Source: Gnetum montanum (Eukaryota > Streptophyta > Gnetopsida > Gnetales > Gnetaceae). From it: 64,000 nucleotides of DNA. Shown here one piece after another: positions 11,368-23,484 of this stretch. A program made the position numbers and the translations under genes. The stretch is taken from positions 113,168 through 177,167 of the forward strand of contig MNCI01027076.1 of NCBI GenBank assembly GCA_015680685.1, written 5' to 3'. A model generated the notes under the pieces. The model did no database searches. It was given only the letters and a program-made list of their open reading frames with translations, and was not told the origin of the DNA. Within the stretch, counting starts at the first letter, position 1. Each line of letters opens with the position of its first letter.

Positions 11368-12560
11368 CTAGACTTCTAGTTGACTCATTTCATTTCCTTC
11401 ATCATCCTCAAGATAAGTTGGTTTACTTAGCTCAACTAGTTCATTCTCTCTCGATTCCTTAATGTCATGTTGATGATATAACTTAAGTCTTCTACCATTT
11501 ACTAGAAATGTAGCTGATGAATCATTAATAGGTGAAATTAAAACACTTCCATTATTATTAGGTTGTACCACTCGATAAGGGCCTTTTCACCAAGTTGTTA
11601 ACTTACTTGGAAATTCATGTAATCTCATATTATACAAAAGTACTTTATCACCCATTGAAAAATGTTTCTTAAAAATGTTCTTATTATGTAGACTCTTCAG
11701 TTTTTTATAATTTTTTACTTGATAAGAGCATTCAACCTCATTTCATCAAGTTCATGTATTTGAATCATTCTAAAGTTACCATTCATTAAATTCAATTATT
11801 GTGCTAAACATCAAGATTGGTTTTAAATTTCTACGGGTGATAAACATGGTTTTCCATAAACCAATTGATAAGTTGAGTAATCTAAACTTTGTTTATATAA
11901 TTCTATAAGACCAAAGTGCATCTTGTAATTTTTTAGAGTAGCCTTCCTTTTTACCGCATACAGTTTTGTTAATATCTTTAAAATCATACCATTTGCATTT
12001 TCTACTTGACCATTTGTTTGAGGATGATAGGAAATAGCTATCTTATGCTAAATTCCATAAGACTTCAAAGATTTTTCAATTTTTTTTAATATACAAAATG
12101 GGTTTCTTGATCAATTATGATCACTTGTGGAGTTCCAAATCATGTTAAAATATTTTCTCTAAGAAAAGCTATCACTACTTTAATGTCATTTGTTGGGGTG
12201 GTTTTAGCTTCTACCCATTTAGTAATATAGTCTATACAAACCAAAATATATTGACATGCTTTAGATGGTGGAAATGGTCCTACAAATTCTATATTGCACA
12301 CATCAGATGGTTTAGTTATTAAAATTAGGTTTAGTGGCATTTCTTATTGTTTAGTTATGATCCCAATTCATTGGAATTTATCACATTCCTATACATATTT
12401 ATGTGCATCTTTAAATAGTGAAGGTTAATAAAATCCACTTTCCAAGATTTTGACAATAATTCATCTACTATCAAAATGTCCACCTCCAAGGTCATCATGA
12501 CACATGTAAAGTTTCTTGTTGCTCATACTCAACCACACATCTTCTTGATACATTATCTTT
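11368..12560 (-). pseudogene. Athila/Tat-type Ty3 integrase remnant
   Basis: On the minus strand the order is: a zinc-finger-like segment with HDDLGGGHFDSRW (family H...GGH) near 12500; the core entry CNIEFVGPFPPSKACQYILV followed by CIDYITKWVEAKTTP and TNDIKVVIAFLRENI at 12140-12340 (family: DFMGPFP.S....YILV..DY.SKWVEA.....ND...V..FL); then decayed core; and the C-terminal YNMRLHEFP and VVQPNNNGSVLISPINDS, then FLVNGRRLKLY at 11368-11640. This is the non-chromodomain plant lineage. Stops and frameshifts interrupt it. The enzyme would insert element DNA into the genome. Confidence 0.8.
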
Positions 12561-12659
12561 ACATATTCTATAAAGGTATGGTTTATTCCAAATGTATTTA
12601 AATATTTTTCTTAAGAAATATTTCTTCTCCTCTTTATTCCATTAGGTTGAGGTTTTCAT

Positions 12660-13370
12660 AATGGCAAGGTAGTTTACTATATCAACAAACCAAATATTCT
12701 TCTTTATGAAAAAGATTTTTTTATCAAGTAATTCATCTTTAAATACTCCTTATGTCCTATTTCCATCTCTTGTTTCCAATTTGAAATTTCTATCTACCAT
12801 AACATTTTTTATACCCTTTGTATCTAATATTTCAAGGTTAAATTCTTAGAGTAATAGGCACCATCTCATTATTCTAGCATTTTCTATTTTTTTTAGTAGC
12901 TAAAAAATTAATGGCTGAATGATTAGTGTAAACTCAGGTTTTATGTCCTATTAAATATGTCTAAATTTATCTAAATCATATAAAATGGTCAAGAGTTCTT
13001 CTTTCCATAGTTGTATAATTTACTTGGGCTTGATCTAGACTTTTAGAAACATAATAAATGACTTATGGTTGATTATCTATATATTGTTCCATGAATACCC
13101 CTACAACGATGCCACTAGCATCACACATTAAATCAAGTGAAAAATCCCAATTATATCATTAAGTATAGGGGAAATGGTTACTCTTTTCTTTAATTCTAAA
13201 AATGCTTCTTGACAATCACCGGTCTACATAAAAGAAACATCCTTTTCTAGGAGCATGTAAAGTGGTTTAGCAATTTTTAAAAAATCTTTGATAAATTAGC
13301 TATAATATTCAACATGTCCTAAAAAGGATCGAAGTGTCTTTAAGTTAGTTAGAGCTAGAAGTGTAGATAT
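12660..13370 (-). pseudogene. Athila/Tat-type RNase H remnant
   Basis: The minus-strand translation contains RWCLLL.EFNLEILDTKGIK followed by NVMVDRNFKL, then WFVDIVNYLA. This matches the end of Ty3 RNase H (W.LLLQEFDL.I.DKKG.EN.VADHLSRL) and the spacer before integrase (PWY.DIVNYL.), placing it between RT (right) and integrase (left). Catalytic residues farther upstream are too decayed to call. Confidence 0.7.
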
Positions 13371-13379
13371 TACTTTTAC

Positions 13380-14010
13380 CTTTTCCTCATCTATTCTTAT
13401 CTCATCCTTAGAAATAACATGTCCTAATACTATGTTGCTTGTCACCATTAAATGAATCTTTTTCCAATTTCATTTTATATTTTTATCAGTATATCTATCT
13501 AAAATGCATTCTCAATGTTATAATGTTTGTTCATAAGTATCCCAATAGATCAAAATATCATTCATAAATACTTCCACATAATCTTCTAACATATAAAAGA
13601 ATACTGATATCATGGCTATTTGGAAGCTAGCAAATGTGTTACAATGGCTAAAGGGTATCTAAAAGTAAGCAAAAGTTCTATATGAACATGTAAAAGTTGT
13701 TTTATGTTGATCCTTGGATGCAATGCTACTTGATTGTAATCACTAAACCCATTCAAAAAAACAACATACTCATTCCCTTCTAATTTCTTTAAAATTGGGT
13801 CTATATAGAATAAAGAAAAACGATCTTTCTCTGTGTTTTGATTGAGCTTCCTATAATCTACACAAACTCTCCATTTTCCACCATTTTTAGGAACTAAAAT
13901 AATAGAAACTACCCATTCACTATCATATATTGGACAAATAATTCCTTGCTTTCAAAGTTTTGAAATTGCGTCCTTAACGATTTGTTTTAAAGCTGGATTA
14001 ACTCATCTAA
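13380..14010 (-). pseudogene. Athila/Tat-type reverse transcriptase remnant
   Basis: Begins near 14010 with NPALKQIVKDAISKL and KQGIICPIYDSEWVVSIILV, followed by PKNGGKWRVCVDYRKLN, the expected N-terminal RT blocks. The catalytic block reads VEVFMNDILIYW near 13560 where the family has VFMDDF.(V/I)Y, so the first catalytic Asp appears replaced by Asn. Many stops follow. It sits in the correct order between protease and RNase H. Confidence 0.8.
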
Positions 14011-14389
14011 GAGGACTTCTTACCAATTTCACATTATCTTCTAGATAAGTGTGATGCTAGTAGATGTTGGGTCAGATTCCTTGATGAAGGTCCTCATAAC
14101 TCCATGCAAATGCCTTAGACTTTCTATGTATAACTGCTAATAATTTTGCTTCTTACTCATCAGAAAGTTGGGAATTTATTATTAAAGGTTTATTATGGTC
14201 AAGTAAAATGCAATTAAGAGTGCTAGGTAATTCTCTAAGATCCAAAGAATCATTATTTGGTTATTGAATTATTTCTCCAATATTTTCCAATACCAAATTC
14301 AAAATTTTGTCGATAATATATTCTACTTTTTTTGTAGAGGGATCTAAAGGTCCTTCAAAATTATTTACTACTAATGTTTTCCTATCTTA

Positions 14390-14955
14390 CGCCATTGTTG
14401 AACTGGGTATTGTGTAGAGCACTCTTTCCTCTTTTAAATCTTGATTCAATCAATTCTCTTTTGCTTTATCATATATGTTAAGCATAGAAGTAAGATTAGA
14501 AAAAGATAATTGTAGTTGTCTTGATTTACAATTAATTACCACATCAGCTATTGCTAACCAAGGTGTACCTAGTATGATGGGGAAATAGTTTGGATCTTTT
14601 ACTTCCAACACTACAAAATCAACTAGGTATTTTTCTCTTTCAACTACTACTATTAAATCCTTCACTACTTCTATAGGTTTTACATTGGAACCATTGGGCA
14701 AGATATTGTAAGGCTTACCCTTTTTATATCCTCTAAATAAAATGCCCTAGCCATTTTAAGTCGCATGATATTGATACTAGCTTCTAGATCCAATAGGGTA
14801 TTCTTAACATTTAGTCCATTTATCTTGATTGGAATTGTAGGAATCCTTCGATCTTGGTATTTTGAAACTTCATAGCTTCTTATAAGTTGAGACAAATTAT
14901 CAACCAAAAAAACTTTCCTAGGAATCTTTTCTTTTCTTTTCTTTTCTTTGTGCAT
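14390..14955 (-). pseudogene. Athila/Tat-type retropepsin remnant
   Basis: Two overlapping minus-strand frames make up the protease. RRIPTIPIKINGLNVKNTLL then DLEASINIM carries the active-site strand with D-L-E-A-S-I-N-I-M in place of the family's DLGAS(I/V)N(L/I)MP, so the glycine after Asp is lost. PIEVVKDLIVVVEREKYLVD then FVVLEVKDP and FPIILGTPWLA fit the D..V.V....FPVDFVVLD.....PIILGRPFLAT block. The frames overlap by a few bases, indicating one frameshift near 14690. Confidence 0.8.
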
Positions 14956-15089
14956 AGTTCCCTTAAGTATTTAGCATAAAAAGGTGTGTCCTTTACAACT
15001 TTTTCTAAAGGAATATGAAAATATAACTCACTAAAATTCTTACTATATGGGCTTTGATTGTAAATTCCTCTTGAAATCATTTAGGAAAT

Positions 15090-16560
15090 GGAGGTAAAAT
15101 TTTGTGTCTAGGTAAAGAAGATGAGGTTAACAGTTGTTCTCTTTCCCTTATTGACTGATTGTTTTTCTCATTTAATACTTGTGATAAAGCTTTTTCCTAT
15201 GTCTCAACTTCTTCAAATCCAACCTTCTTTTAGGGTATCGGCTCAATGTTCTTTTAGGGTATCGGCTCAAGTTGAGAAGGTAATTTGTTCTTTGTTAGAT
15301 CTTAAAATCTTCTCCTTGTTCCATTCATGAATTGCCTAATTTCTTCAATGAAGGAAGTAAGACATTGAGTGAGTTTATCCAATTATTCATTAGTTGGATT
15401 CTTAAAAGGTCTACAATTATTTTGAGGATATTATTGCTGGAAAAGTGGTCTTTGTTGGAAAGTGATTGTTTGTTGGCTTCTATATTATTGAAAAGCTTTT
15501 ACCGATTCTTGCACTTCCTCATGAAAATATGATAAGGTTGGGAAAGCAGTGCAATCATGTTGTGGGCTACCACAAAAGCTACATACTTTACTTTACACCA
15601 CATAAGCCTATTTCTTTATTAGCCATGTCAACTCATCCACTTTTTTTTATTGAATTATTCAATTTTTTGGGTCATGTCTTGCATGATGTTGGGTTTCTTA
15701 GCCATCTCTTACTTTGATCTACTAATGAATCTATTATCTTACAGACATCCTTCGATGTTACATTCAATATATTTCCACCACATGCAAAGTTAGCATTCTA
15801 CCTACAATATAGTAATAGACCTTCTACAACGATTTGGATAAGTTGATGATTTGGAAATCCATGGTTTGGATTCTTTAAACACAATCCCTTAAACCCATTA
15901 AAAGTACTCTCATAATCCTCATCTTCTTGTTGCATAAAATTCAATAGTTACTTCCTTAATGAATACAGTCTATCATTAAAAAGAAATCTTTCAAGAAATG
16001 TAGCCTTGAATTCATCCCATGAACTAATTTGTGCTCTAAAGGTTTGTAGCCAAAAATCAGCTTTATCTTTCAAGCTTGATTTAAAAGCAATCATTTTAGC
16101 TCTATCTCTACTTTAAGGTAATAACGTTACTAATGTGGTTTCAAATTCTCTTATGTGAGTAACTGGATCTTCATGATTTGTTCCCCTAAAAATAGGTAAT
16201 AACTAAATGTTTTTGACCTCCATATCTCTACCTTGAGTGAAATCTACTAGTCATTGAGGTATGATTGATGTCCTTTGATTTCATAAATCCCCAAGAGTTT
16301 GTCCTTGGTAGGCCTATCCAATTGAAATATTAGAACCTATGCTACCAAAGGAAAAATAAATTGACCCAAAAAAAAGTGAAGGAGATGAATGATGTGAAGG
16401 AGATCCAATTATAAAAGTGTAAGCTACGGTTGGGGTTACAATTATACTTAGTATTGAAATTTACAAATTTAATGTATTTATGAGTTAGGTGGTTCCTCTC
16501 ATCATGGGCACATTACTTAATTCTTAGTTGAAACTTAGATTTTGAGACCCTGCAACCATA
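15090..16560 (-). pseudogene. Athila/Tat-type gag remnant
   Basis: The minus strand reads FRGTNHEDPVTHIREFETT then LVTLLP, RAKMIAFKSSLKDKADFWLQ, TFRAQISSWDEFKATFLERF, LRK.LLNFMQQEDEDYEST then FNGFKGLCLKNPNHGFPNHQ and LIQIVVEGL. This is the standard Athila-type gag order: a LKDKA..WL block, I.SWDE....FL..F, FRQ.D.E....WE.FK.L...CP.HG. The frame is long and only lightly interrupted in 15850-16250. The part at 15120-15850 is more decayed. No zinc knuckle was seen. Confidence 0.8.
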
Positions 16561-17159
16561 TTTGAACCTATAGTTTACATTGTAATAGTTGAAATATCAC
16601 AAAAAGGATTAAAAGATGTAGAAAATTTGGATTGTATCCTTTCCCTTTCTATTAAATCTCCCTTTTTGTTATAATGGTACTCTTCAAAAGGGGAAAAATG
16701 GATATGATTTGGTTGTCTTTGTTCCTCTTGATCTTGTCTCAAATTAGTTTGTGTATGTTTATAAAGGCTAATGGTATTCCTAGGAGGCTAAATTCATATT
16801 GGGTTCTTAGGTTGCTTTGTTGGTTTCATTTAATAGTCACATTTCTCTTTAGCACATTCATGGAAAACCAATCCTAAGCCTTTGCAAATTGATTTAATTA
16901 CCCCTAAAATTATTGCCTTAATTAAAAATTTTATAATAGTTTCTTCAGGTTGGACAATAAGAGGGGTTGATTCTTGGAATTATACTTTTTCCTTGTTTTT
17001 AAATTTTTTAATACAAGAAAAAACAATCAAAAGAAATCATTTCTAAACTACTTAACAAAAGAAAATAAAAAAATAAAGCATACCTATTGATAAGTGATAA
17101 ATTTATAAAATAAATCTAAAAGTATACAAAACCCTTGATGATAATTAAATCTACTACCC
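16561..17159 (-). other. untranslated leader of the Athila-type element
   Basis: AT-rich minus-strand sequence between the primer site and gag, without a recognisable protein. The plus-strand frame at 16674-16877 has no family signal. Confidence 0.4.
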
Positions 17160-17177
17160 TTCCTAGAAATGACACCA
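17160..17177 (-). promoter_or_regulatory. degenerate primer binding site, tRNA-Asp type
   Basis: On the minus strand TGGTGTCATTTCTAGGAA follows the presumed LTR end at 17181. The Athila/Tat consensus site complementary to tRNA-Asp is TGGCGCCGTTGCCGGGGA; I count 11 of 18 matches, and most differences are C-to-T or G-to-A. Position and orientation agree with the gag to the left. Confidence 0.6.
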
Positions 17178-17180
17178 AAT

Positions 17181-18330
17181 TGAAAAGCTAACCAAAATTT
17201 GGTGCTAAACCTTAGTAGTTATCTTCATTGTAAAGTTCTCACCTCATTTGTGACTAACCCATAAGGTTTATCGAAATGGTTTGAAAGTCAAAAAGAACAT
17301 AAAAAAATAAGTAATTAGATTTTAATTCAATTAAAAACTCCACACTTATGACTATCACTTATAAGTAAAATAAAAACTCCTCATCCTAAATTCTAAGCTT
17401 AAGTTCAAAGATGAAAACAATTGATTGAACCAAATTAAAAATATATAAATTTATCATAAATGTCAAAAGATTACAAAGGAGATATCACCTAATTTTCAAC
17501 CTTGCTTTTCTACCTTCATAACATAGCAACTTCATAGCCTTAATAAATATCAAATGGTTATTACTTGTCAAGTTATCAACAATTTTTCTTAATAATGTTT
17601 AATACAATTATTCAAAGAATGATTCAATTCAATATGGGTTTTTCTTGAGTTTTGCATCCCTTTCATTCATAAATGAGCTTCTTATTTACACTAAAGAAGA
17701 CTTAATAATAATTGGGAATATCATCATTTTTGAAAATTGATTAGTATCGAGGAGTTCGATAATAATCGGTTGTAGAGCTATCAAACTATATTCTAATCTC
17801 TATCATCTTTGATACTCAATTTAGATCACCCCAACGATTCAAATCAATATCTTGATTTCTTCACGAGATACTTTCTCCTAGAATTCTATGTCATCAATCC
17901 ATATTGTAGTAGCTATGAAGATTGATATAATTAGCATTGATTTCCACCAATCCCATGATGACCTATGATAAATAAAACGTAATAAAGAATTTAGTACTTA
18001 TCAATAGTTATCACAAAGATTGATGATCTTTGATAAAGAAAAATAGTAAAAAAAAAATAAGAAGACTAACTTATAAGGTTAAAAACTGGAGCAATAAGGG
18101 GTTCAACAAACAGTTCTAAGTGGTCTATTGTAGTGACACAATAGAACCACAAACCTATGGAATTTTGACTTCAAGGCATTAATTAACTCACTTATTTCCA
18201 AAGGTCTAAAAATCTCAAAATCAACATAGTCTCCTACCTATGTGAAACTTAAGCCACATCATCTATAGAGTTCCTTGAAAAAATTTAAGCATTTCCCCTA
18301 CTTGAGACAAGCCACCATAGGAACCCATCA
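17181..18330 (-). mobile_element. probable 5' LTR of the Athila-type element
   Basis: Non-coding, AT-rich, directly behind the primer site. The inner border (TTTTCA on the minus strand) is supported by that site. The outer border is not resolved; I placed it before the chromovirus tail. No matching 3' LTR remains left of 11368. Confidence 0.45.
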
Positions 18331-18479
18331 TTGGATCTTGGAAGTCACCATGCACCATGCCTCTTCTAGTCTATCTGATCCTCATCTTTCTAGAAGTTTT
18401 TTTTTTTTGCTTTTTGTAGGGTAATTTCCTACTCGTTATTGAAGAAACCATGGTGGGCAATCAATTTCTTGCTCCCAAT

Positions 18480-18830
18480 AAAAGTCTAGGATCAAGTGTT
18501 CCTATGACCTTAAATGATCCAAGGATTCTCAACTGTCATATGAGTTAGGATGATTTTTTTAGTGGACAAGAAATTCCACTTTCATTTCAAGACCATGCCT
18601 AGTGGCCCTAAATTCTCTAATGCAATCAACTCTCTTACCTTGTATAGATTTTATACAAGATTGTTCTTGGATTAAAAGCCTTCCTTTAGGGTAAGGGAAC
18701 CCATTAAAAAATGGCTTCAACACACTAACACGAAAAACTAGATGGACCCTATCCATATTAATAGGTAGTTGATGCTTGTACATCACTAGGTTCATCTATT
18801 AGATGATCTAGAGGGGACCATCATACTACC
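18480..18830 (-). pseudogene. chromovirus integrase C-terminus with chromodomain-like tail
   Basis: On the minus strand YKHQLPINMDRVHLVFRVSV then LKPFF fits the Y.L.LP....HPVFHVS.LK block that ends chromoviral integrases. It is followed by CIREFRATRHGLEMKVEFLV, then H, a stop, KNHPNSYDS, a stop, ESLDHL. The two stops fall exactly where chromodomains have Trp (VKW and SWE), so a decayed chromodomain is likely. That module targets integration to particular chromatin. Confidence 0.75.
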
Positions 18831-19770
18831 TCATTAGATTGGATGTAGTTCCCTATTTTTTTTAAAAATTATGAGGGTCAAGTTTCAGGAGAATCCAATC
18901 TTTCACCTTGAAACCACGAGGCTAGTACTTATACTCTACATATTTTTTTTATGTGCTTCACTACCCTCTCTAAACAATCCCTTGCAATATTAACATTTTT
19001 GGACCACACTTTCAAAAACTCATTCACTGAGGAATGTTGTCCCTACAAAGAGGTAGAAATCATATGTGGAGTAAAGGGTTTCCTTCCCAACACTAATTAT
19101 GCTAGAAAAAACCTGGTAGCTAATGACTTCTAGATATTGTAGCTCAAGTAAGTAACCACCAACAAAATAGGCTAGTTATTTTGGTCACTCTGGACATAAT
19201 GTTGGAGGTATTCCTCAAGTACATGATTCATACACTCTATTTATCCATTTGTTTGTAGATAGAAACTAGTCAACAATTTGGCATTAATTTTCATCATGCC
19301 AAATAAGGCCCACCAAAAGGCACTTGTAAATTTGGAATCATGATCTAACACTATGCTCATTGGTAACCCAAAATACTAGAATTTCCTATCAAAGTAATAA
19401 ATTATCATGTCCTCAACTAAACATTGGAATGGATAGGGAATGAACATGTTGTGCTTAGAAAATTTATCCACCACCACAATATTGTTGCTTAGGCCCTATA
19501 CAATTGGTAGGCATGTGATAAAGTCCATGGTCACCATAGCTCATGGGAATGATGGGATTTCCAATGGAAGGAGAAGTCCACCAAGGTACTCCATAGCCCC
19601 TTTGTCCTATTGACACACTAGACATTTTTAGATGTAGGCAATCACATCCTAATACATCTTTAGTCAACAGAAGGTTCTCTCAATTAGTGTCAATGTTCTT
19701 TATTCTCCAGGATGTCTAACCCATGGTGTATCATGGCATTCACAAATAATCTCCTTATGAAGGCCATCCC
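18831..19770 (-). pseudogene. chromovirus integrase core remnant
   Basis: The minus-strand translation gives GLLLPLEIPSFP and VTMDFITCLPIV.GLSNNIV then VVDKFSKHNMFI, followed by FGLPMSIVLDHDSKFTSAFW, WALFGMMKINAKLLTSFYLQ, TNG.IECMNHVLEEYLQHYV. These fit the integrase blocks MDF..GLP....D.I.VVVDR..K, G.P..IVSDRD..F.S.FW, HPQTDGQTERVNR.LE. The second Asp is present; the QTERVNR block carrying the catalytic Glu reads IECMNH. Frames are interrupted. Confidence 0.8.
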
Positions 19771-19979
19771 AATGTAGAACACAAATTTAGCTTTTTCAGA
19801 ACCAGAGTAGTTCATCCCTCATTTTGAAATGTGGTTCTCACCTTGTCTCTATCACTTTCATTAGTTCAATGATCTAAGGATCCCTTTTCAGCCCATCTTG
19901 AATTTTGGCTAGTAGCACCTCATCCCACTAGACATGTGAGGTTTGCAACCTAGTGATAGAGAAGAGTTGGGAGCTATGT

Positions 19980-20330
19980 TAAGGATCATGATTCAAGGCA
20001 TCTACTAAAATATTATTCTTTCTCAAATGGTAAGTTAACTACAAGTTAAATCCACAGAGCATGATCAACCATCATGCTTGCTTCGACCTCAACTTAGTTT
20101 GGTTAAGCAAATAGCTAGTAGCCAAATTATCCAGCTTCACATGAGCACAAATTCCCAGCAAGTAATGCTACCATGATATTAAGTAATGGATAATGACAAA
20201 CATTTTCTTTTCATGGACAAGACATCTCCATTATACTTGATTCAACTTTTCAAACTCATAAGAAATAGGATGATCCTCTTATAGTAACACCCCACCAATG
20301 GCACCCTCACTAGATCGATATGTACCTCAA
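19980..20330 (-). pseudogene. chromovirus RNase H remnant
   Basis: The minus-strand translation gives KEMFVIIHYLISWHYLLGI, then TSYLLNQTKLRSKQAWWLIM and LCGFNL, YHLRKNNILVDALNHDP. These are the Ty3 RNase H end blocks (KE..A...AL..WRHYL.G, L.YL..Q..L..RQARW...L..F, Y.PGK.N.VADALSR). Upstream RT is not seen, so the element is truncated near 20470. Confidence 0.7.
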
Positions 20331-20470
20331 AAGATTTTTAGAATCCCAACAATTATAATATAGGATGTGAGGTTTGTTGCAACTGAAAACCTTGATTGCT
20401 AGAATGAAAGCCTCCATGAGAAAAATGGGATTCGAGGCACCCTAGCCAGTCTAATAGATCAACCAAGGAC

Positions 20471-22060
20471 TTATGAGATGTGAAATGTGGAATATAAGTA
20501 GATCTGAGTAATTCTTAAAAAATAAAATTTATTTTTGAACATAAAACTCAAACTTAAAAAATTATTGAGAAAGAAATAAAGAATAAATTAGAGAAATGTG
20601 TACAAATGGTGTTTATATGAGCAAAAAAAGGGATTTTTCCTTGTGTAAGAGTTCAAAGGCCATTAAAGCTGATGTAATATGCTCCATGATCTAGGTGCTA
20701 AGCCACTCCTGTTGCTATCAAACCTTCCTTTACTATTGCAACCTTGGATCTACCAATTGGGTCACTATTGGTAGATGAGAAAGGTGCAAAACTTGGATGC
20801 CAAATTACTCTAGGTTGGGGTTTGAAAATCCTAGAAGTCTAGTGTTGACATCTAAAATTCACCAAATATCAAGGCCATAATGCTTCCATGCTAGGGTTCA
20901 AGAGAATCCAAGTATGGGAACTTCTAAAAGCTCTTGAGTGCTTGAAAATGGCCCAAGTGTGGATTTGTATGTATGCAAATTGCTTGATAATGCTAAAATT
21001 TCTTTGAATTACTAAATAAAAAATGCTTAACTTGATGAAAATTTTGGGACCTGTAAATGGTGTTAGAGGATGGCTTTTATAGGATCTTTGGGCCATGAAT
21101 GGTGCTCCAAATTGGCCCATGAAATGGCTACAAATGGGTACAAATTTGCTAAAAATTGATTATAAATTTGCTATATTTTTAGGTGAGATGTATGTCCAAA
21201 TTTGGGGGGTTCCTAAGTGCTTCCCCCCATGGTCATTCCATTTACTATAAATAGTAACTAGGACACACCTTCCACGCTAGAGATGAATCTTCCATATTGA
21301 GCTCTTCACCATGCTTGTTGAAGTGGTTGGTCAATGTTGAAGTGCATGAATTGATGATTTTTCTTCTTGTAGCTTCCATAATAGGGGATTGAATTTGCAA
21401 AGCTAGGGGGCGAGGAGGGGGACTTTCTGGGATGGAGGAAAAGTTTCCAAGCTAGGGGATGGTCTAGGCTAAGGAGAAACTTTCACATTGGAGGGAAACT
21501 TTCCAACCTCAGTGGGGAATGTTTCTAGGATGGGGAAAAGTTTCCAAGTTGTTCATTTAGTCTCCACATTGAAGGGGGAAACATTTCCAAAACCTCCCAT
21601 CCTACCACATTGGGCATAGGTGGGATCTACTCCCTTGCATATCTTTCCAATGTAGAAAAATGTATACTTCCCATAAAACCCATCAACGTGCCTTTTTTGC
21701 ATTCCTAATTGCATTTTTGACCCTTTCTTGAGCCCAAATATAGACATGAGGTGAAATGTTTCACTTGGGAAATGAGGCTTTTACCACTTATGAGGCATTT
21801 TCTGCCTCAAAAGTATAAAGTATGGAAAATTTCCCTTTGTGGGTTACAATTCTCACATTCACAATGAAATTTTACCTTGGGTTTCATAGGGTGAAAGATA
21901 CATGATGAATATTGGTTATAACATGAAAAATTTTGTGGTGTTTCAATGGCCCTTCTTTATTGGTTTCTAGAGGATTGAACCAAGAGGCATCAACAAAGAA
22001 TAAAAAACATAACTACATATTATAATGCTATAATGCATTCATGCTCATGAGATTGATGCT
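20471..22060. other. non-coding, probable LTR or leader DNA
   Basis: No recognisable protein. Contains a TATA-like ACTATAAATAGTAA at 21242-21255 and the GGAAACTTTCC-type cluster at 21415-21590, which suggest a retroelement promoter region. Borders are unresolved. The minus-strand frames at 20869-21120 and 21553-21747 carry no family signal. Confidence 0.35.
21415..21590. repeat. iterated GGAAA(A)CTTTCC-type motif
   Basis: About six near-palindromic variants (GGAAAAGTTTCC twice, GAAACTTTC, GGGAAACTTTCC, GGGAATGTTTC, GGGAAACATTTCC) spaced 25-35 bp apart in a G-rich context. This is an arrangement like LTR U3 enhancer arrays. Confidence 0.5.
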
Positions 22061-22076
22061 ATCTAGGTCACCAATG

Positions 22077-22160
22077 TTGCTAGTTTAAGGCCTTGGTAGG
22101 ATATGGTACCAGTTTAAGGCCCTAGTAGGTCATGTTACTAGTTTAAGGTCACAAAACCAA
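22077..22160. repeat. three short direct repeats
   Basis: Three copies of (C)TAGTTTAAGG(C)C(T)(T)(G)GTAGG..ATG.TA in about 85 bp. Related sequence lies at 3405-3440. Confidence 0.5.
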
Positions 22161-22203
22161 TTAATCAATATAAGAAATGATCTAGACACTTATTCCACCA
22201 CAC

Positions 22204-22204
22204 N
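22204..22204. other. single N, possible assembly join
   Basis: One ambiguous base. Other single N in this window are flanked by duplicated sequence, so this may be a join, although no duplication is evident here. Confidence 0.5.
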
Positions 22205-22379
22205 TTATTTTGATCATTATAATTAGGAGTTTGCATAAAATTATAATTTTTACATGAAAAAATAATCTTATCCTTATGATCAAAATTATCAAACCTTACT
22301 ATGATTGACTTTAAACTTGAAACTTCGAGTGTTGCTTCCTTTGAATTTTTTGGCTAATTTTTAGGAATTTCCTCATCTT

Positions 22380-23484
22380 GAATTTTACTTCAATCCTTGT
22401 TATAAGGGGTTAGTTATTGAATCTTAGCTTTTATGTCTAAGATCTCTTCTTTCATTTCAACATGAATATAATTTAACTTAGAAAGCACTAGTTTCTTTGC
22501 CTTCCTAATCAAATGATGTGAGAGAAAAATTTCTTCTTTAAATTCACTATACCTCTTATCACACTTACCATGTTGTTTAGCCATATGTGAGGATGATTCA
22601 TGAATAAGTACCATGTAGATGAAATGAGAATCTTTGGGAGAATTACATGCTTCTTCTTCACATTGCTCACCATCATCCCAACTTGTATAAAAGTTGGTCT
22701 TTTTAGTTCCTCATCATTGGATCTATTCTTTGGTTGAACTTTTCTATTATTTGGATTACTAGGACATTCAAAGGCCATATGGTCTCTTCCTCCCCAAATC
22801 CAACACTCTATGAAAGAAAAATCTAGATTAGAATAATTTAAAAAATTTATACCTCTTTCTCTACCTTTGAAGAAATTTGGTCTTTGTTGTTGCTAAGATG
22901 TCCATTTGTTTCTTCTTGTAAGCAATCATTGTAGTCTCCTTGCAAGAAGAGAAATTTTATCTTCATTACCCTCATCGTGCTCATTAACCTCCTTCTCCTT
23001 AGAGAAAGTCTTTTGAGTAATAGGTTTTTCTTGAATTGCTCTTTTGCTTATGAGATTCATTTCATAGGTAATGAGAGCACTTTGAAGCTCCTTAAATCTC
23101 AAAGTTAAAAAATCTATGATTTCCTCCATGGTTGTGACCTTAGGCCTAAACTCTAATTGTAGAGTTTTGATCATTTTGTTGATGATGTCACTTTTGAGCA
23201 ATACTTTTCTTGCTCTTCTAATGGATACAAAAAGATTGTTAGCTCTAAAAAATAATCCTTGAGTTTTTCACCTTCTCATATTTTGAGATCATCATATTCA
23301 CTTTGCAAAACTAATAGTTTTAGTTGCTTAACAATAGAGGTTCCTTCATAAGTAGCTTCTAAATTTTATGAAATTTCTTTGGTTGTTTTACATCCTAATA
23401 TCCTATTGAATTCAGATTTATTCAATGCACAATATAAATAATTNTCACAATATAAATAATTTTTTTCTTTTCAATCAAACATGA
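22380..23484 (-). pseudogene. copia-type gag remnant (left family-M copy)
   Basis: The minus-strand frame MLKSDIINKMIKTLQLEFRP, KVTTMEEIIDFLTLRFKELQ, SALITYEMNLISK fits copia-type (UBN2-like) gag. It is followed by a zinc-knuckle remnant ECWIWGGRDHMAFEC, where the second Cys is Trp, at about 22765-22810. The N-terminus is cut: at 23484 the gag (KFMFD-equivalent) abuts LTR sequence directly, whereas the copy at 28069 has about 200 more bases of gag before its LTR. A single N lies inside at 23444 with CACAATATAAATAATT on both sides, so part of the break may be an assembly join. Confidence 0.7.
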
